Position numbers and translations under genes: made by a program. A DNA stretch of 20,170 bases, taken from Phytophthora quininea. Lineage: Eukaryota > Oomycota > Peronosporomycetes > Peronosporales > Peronosporaceae. The stretch spans positions 1 through 20,170 of the forward strand of contig JAAVTG010000147.1 in assembly GCA_011947345.1 (NCBI GenBank). Direction: 5' to 3'. The notes under the pieces were generated by a model. That model saw only the letters and a list, made by a program, of their open reading frames with translations. It had not been told where the DNA came from and ran no database searches. Each line of letters starts with the position of its first letter. Within the stretch, counting starts at the first letter, position 1. Positions 19,820-20,170 of this stretch are shown in pieces.

Positions 19820-19863
19820 AAGTTGCCACAAGTTTTTGTTTATATTATGAATGGTAATATTAG

Positions 19864-20170
19864 CTGGTACCCGTCTACCTGCTTCTTGCTTTACGCACCA
19901 TCATCGTCTTCTTCTCCCATGAGATCAGTGGTTGCGCATGGTTTGTGCAGTCGGGCTTGGTCCAGAAGATTCTCTGGCGGTCGAACCTGGATGTTACGAC
20001 GGAACCCAAATACTCCCTGAAGCCCTTTCAACGCTGCGTTTGTGCTACATGACCGTAAACGACAGCGCAACAGAACAGCAGCGTCTAGAGCAGGACACTT
20101 ACGGCGTAGACCACACAATGTGGCACTGCTACGCATCTACTCCACATACTTTAAGGTGCTGACGTATCTT
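19864..20170 (+). CDS. Exon of a helical-repeat (armadillo-like) host gene, partial
   Basis: Immediately after TATTAG (AG at 19862-19863, a good acceptor) an open frame begins: LVPVYLLLALRTIIVFFSHE, then SGCAWFVQSGLVQKILW, SLKALSTLRLCYMTVND and, after the last shift, NVALLRIYSTYFKVLTYL. Missing bases near 20020 and 20099 shift the frame; each repaired segment continues naturally. Leu-rich amphipathic helices with SGLVQKIL-like turns suggest armadillo/HEAT-type repeats, but no specific family is recognised. There is no start Met near the beginning, so an upstream exon is required, yet only Helitron sequence lies upstream. The host gene is thus either split by the transposon within an intron or truncated by it. 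The exon runs off the right edge. Confidence 0.55.

Larger units (their letters stand above)
13300..19860 (+). mobile_element. Helitron rolling-circle transposon, probably autonomous
   Basis: The core is a Rep/helicase protein at 13924-19819 with the HUH nuclease and PIF1-type helicase that define autonomous Helitrons. The ends are not resolved, and the limits given are only the likely outer bounds. No canonical 5' TC with matching flank, and no hairpin-plus-CTRR 3' end, was found by eye in the 40-odd bases between the stop codon and the host-like exon. A Helitron2-type element with different termini is possible. Open coding sequence across the whole protein, apart from homopolymer shifts, suggests recent activity. 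Confidence 0.8.

Noticed and set aside
19891..20136. Minus-strand open frame at the right edge
   Set aside because: The plus strand reads as Leu-rich helices across the same bases once two missing bases are allowed; the minus translation is Arg/Cys-rich and featureless.

Overview
The window looks like nuclear DNA from an oomycete (a flagellate, zoospore-forming stramenopile such as Phytophthora or Pythium). This rests on gene content, small spliceosomal introns (61 and 67 bp with GTATGT/GTAAGT donors), very tight gene spacing, a TCAYTYY-type initiator 48 bp before one start codon, a kinase with the D-L-S-P-E-N catalytic-loop style common in these organisms, and a Helitron transposon. No tRNA, rRNA, CRISPR or bacterial-type feature was seen. 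The species cannot be named from the sequence alone.

Layout. (1) Bases 1-966, minus strand: most of an LRRC45-like protein (ribonuclease-inhibitor-type leucine-rich repeats followed by coiled coil), running off the left edge. (2) 967-1601: divergent intergenic region. (3) 1602-2657, plus: a small divergent serine/threonine protein kinase. (4) 2792-9021, plus, three exons: an adenylate kinase 9-like giant protein (about 2,034 aa) with several nucleoside-kinase modules and five Cys-Pro-Val repeats. (5) 9022-9418: convergent intergenic gap. (6) 9419-12832, minus: a P1B-type copper-transporting ATPase with an unusual Cys-Cys-rich N-terminal tail. (7) 12833-13923: a gene-poor region with a possible first exon, direct repeats and hairpins. 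(8) 13924-19819, plus: a Helitron Rep/helicase protein (about 1,968 aa). (9) 19864-20170, plus: an exon of a helical-repeat (armadillo-like) host gene, starting at a splice acceptor directly after the transposon and running off the right edge.

Every long gene appears broken, but the breaks share one form. There are 28 single-base shifts (24 missing, 4 extra), nearly all in short homopolymer runs, and no substitution-type stop codon remains once they are allowed for. The four complete reading frames then come out at exact multiples of three. The simplest reading is an uncorrected long-read or pyrosequencing-type assembly, not a cluster of pseudogenes. Gene spans below are therefore given across the shifts.

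Two genes (LRRC45-like and AK9-like) belong to families tied to centrosomes and cilia, which fits an organism with motile zoospores. The most interesting items are the Helitron lying directly beside, and perhaps inside an intron of, a host gene; the 12 Cys-Cys pairs on the copper pump; and the multi-module AK9-like protein.
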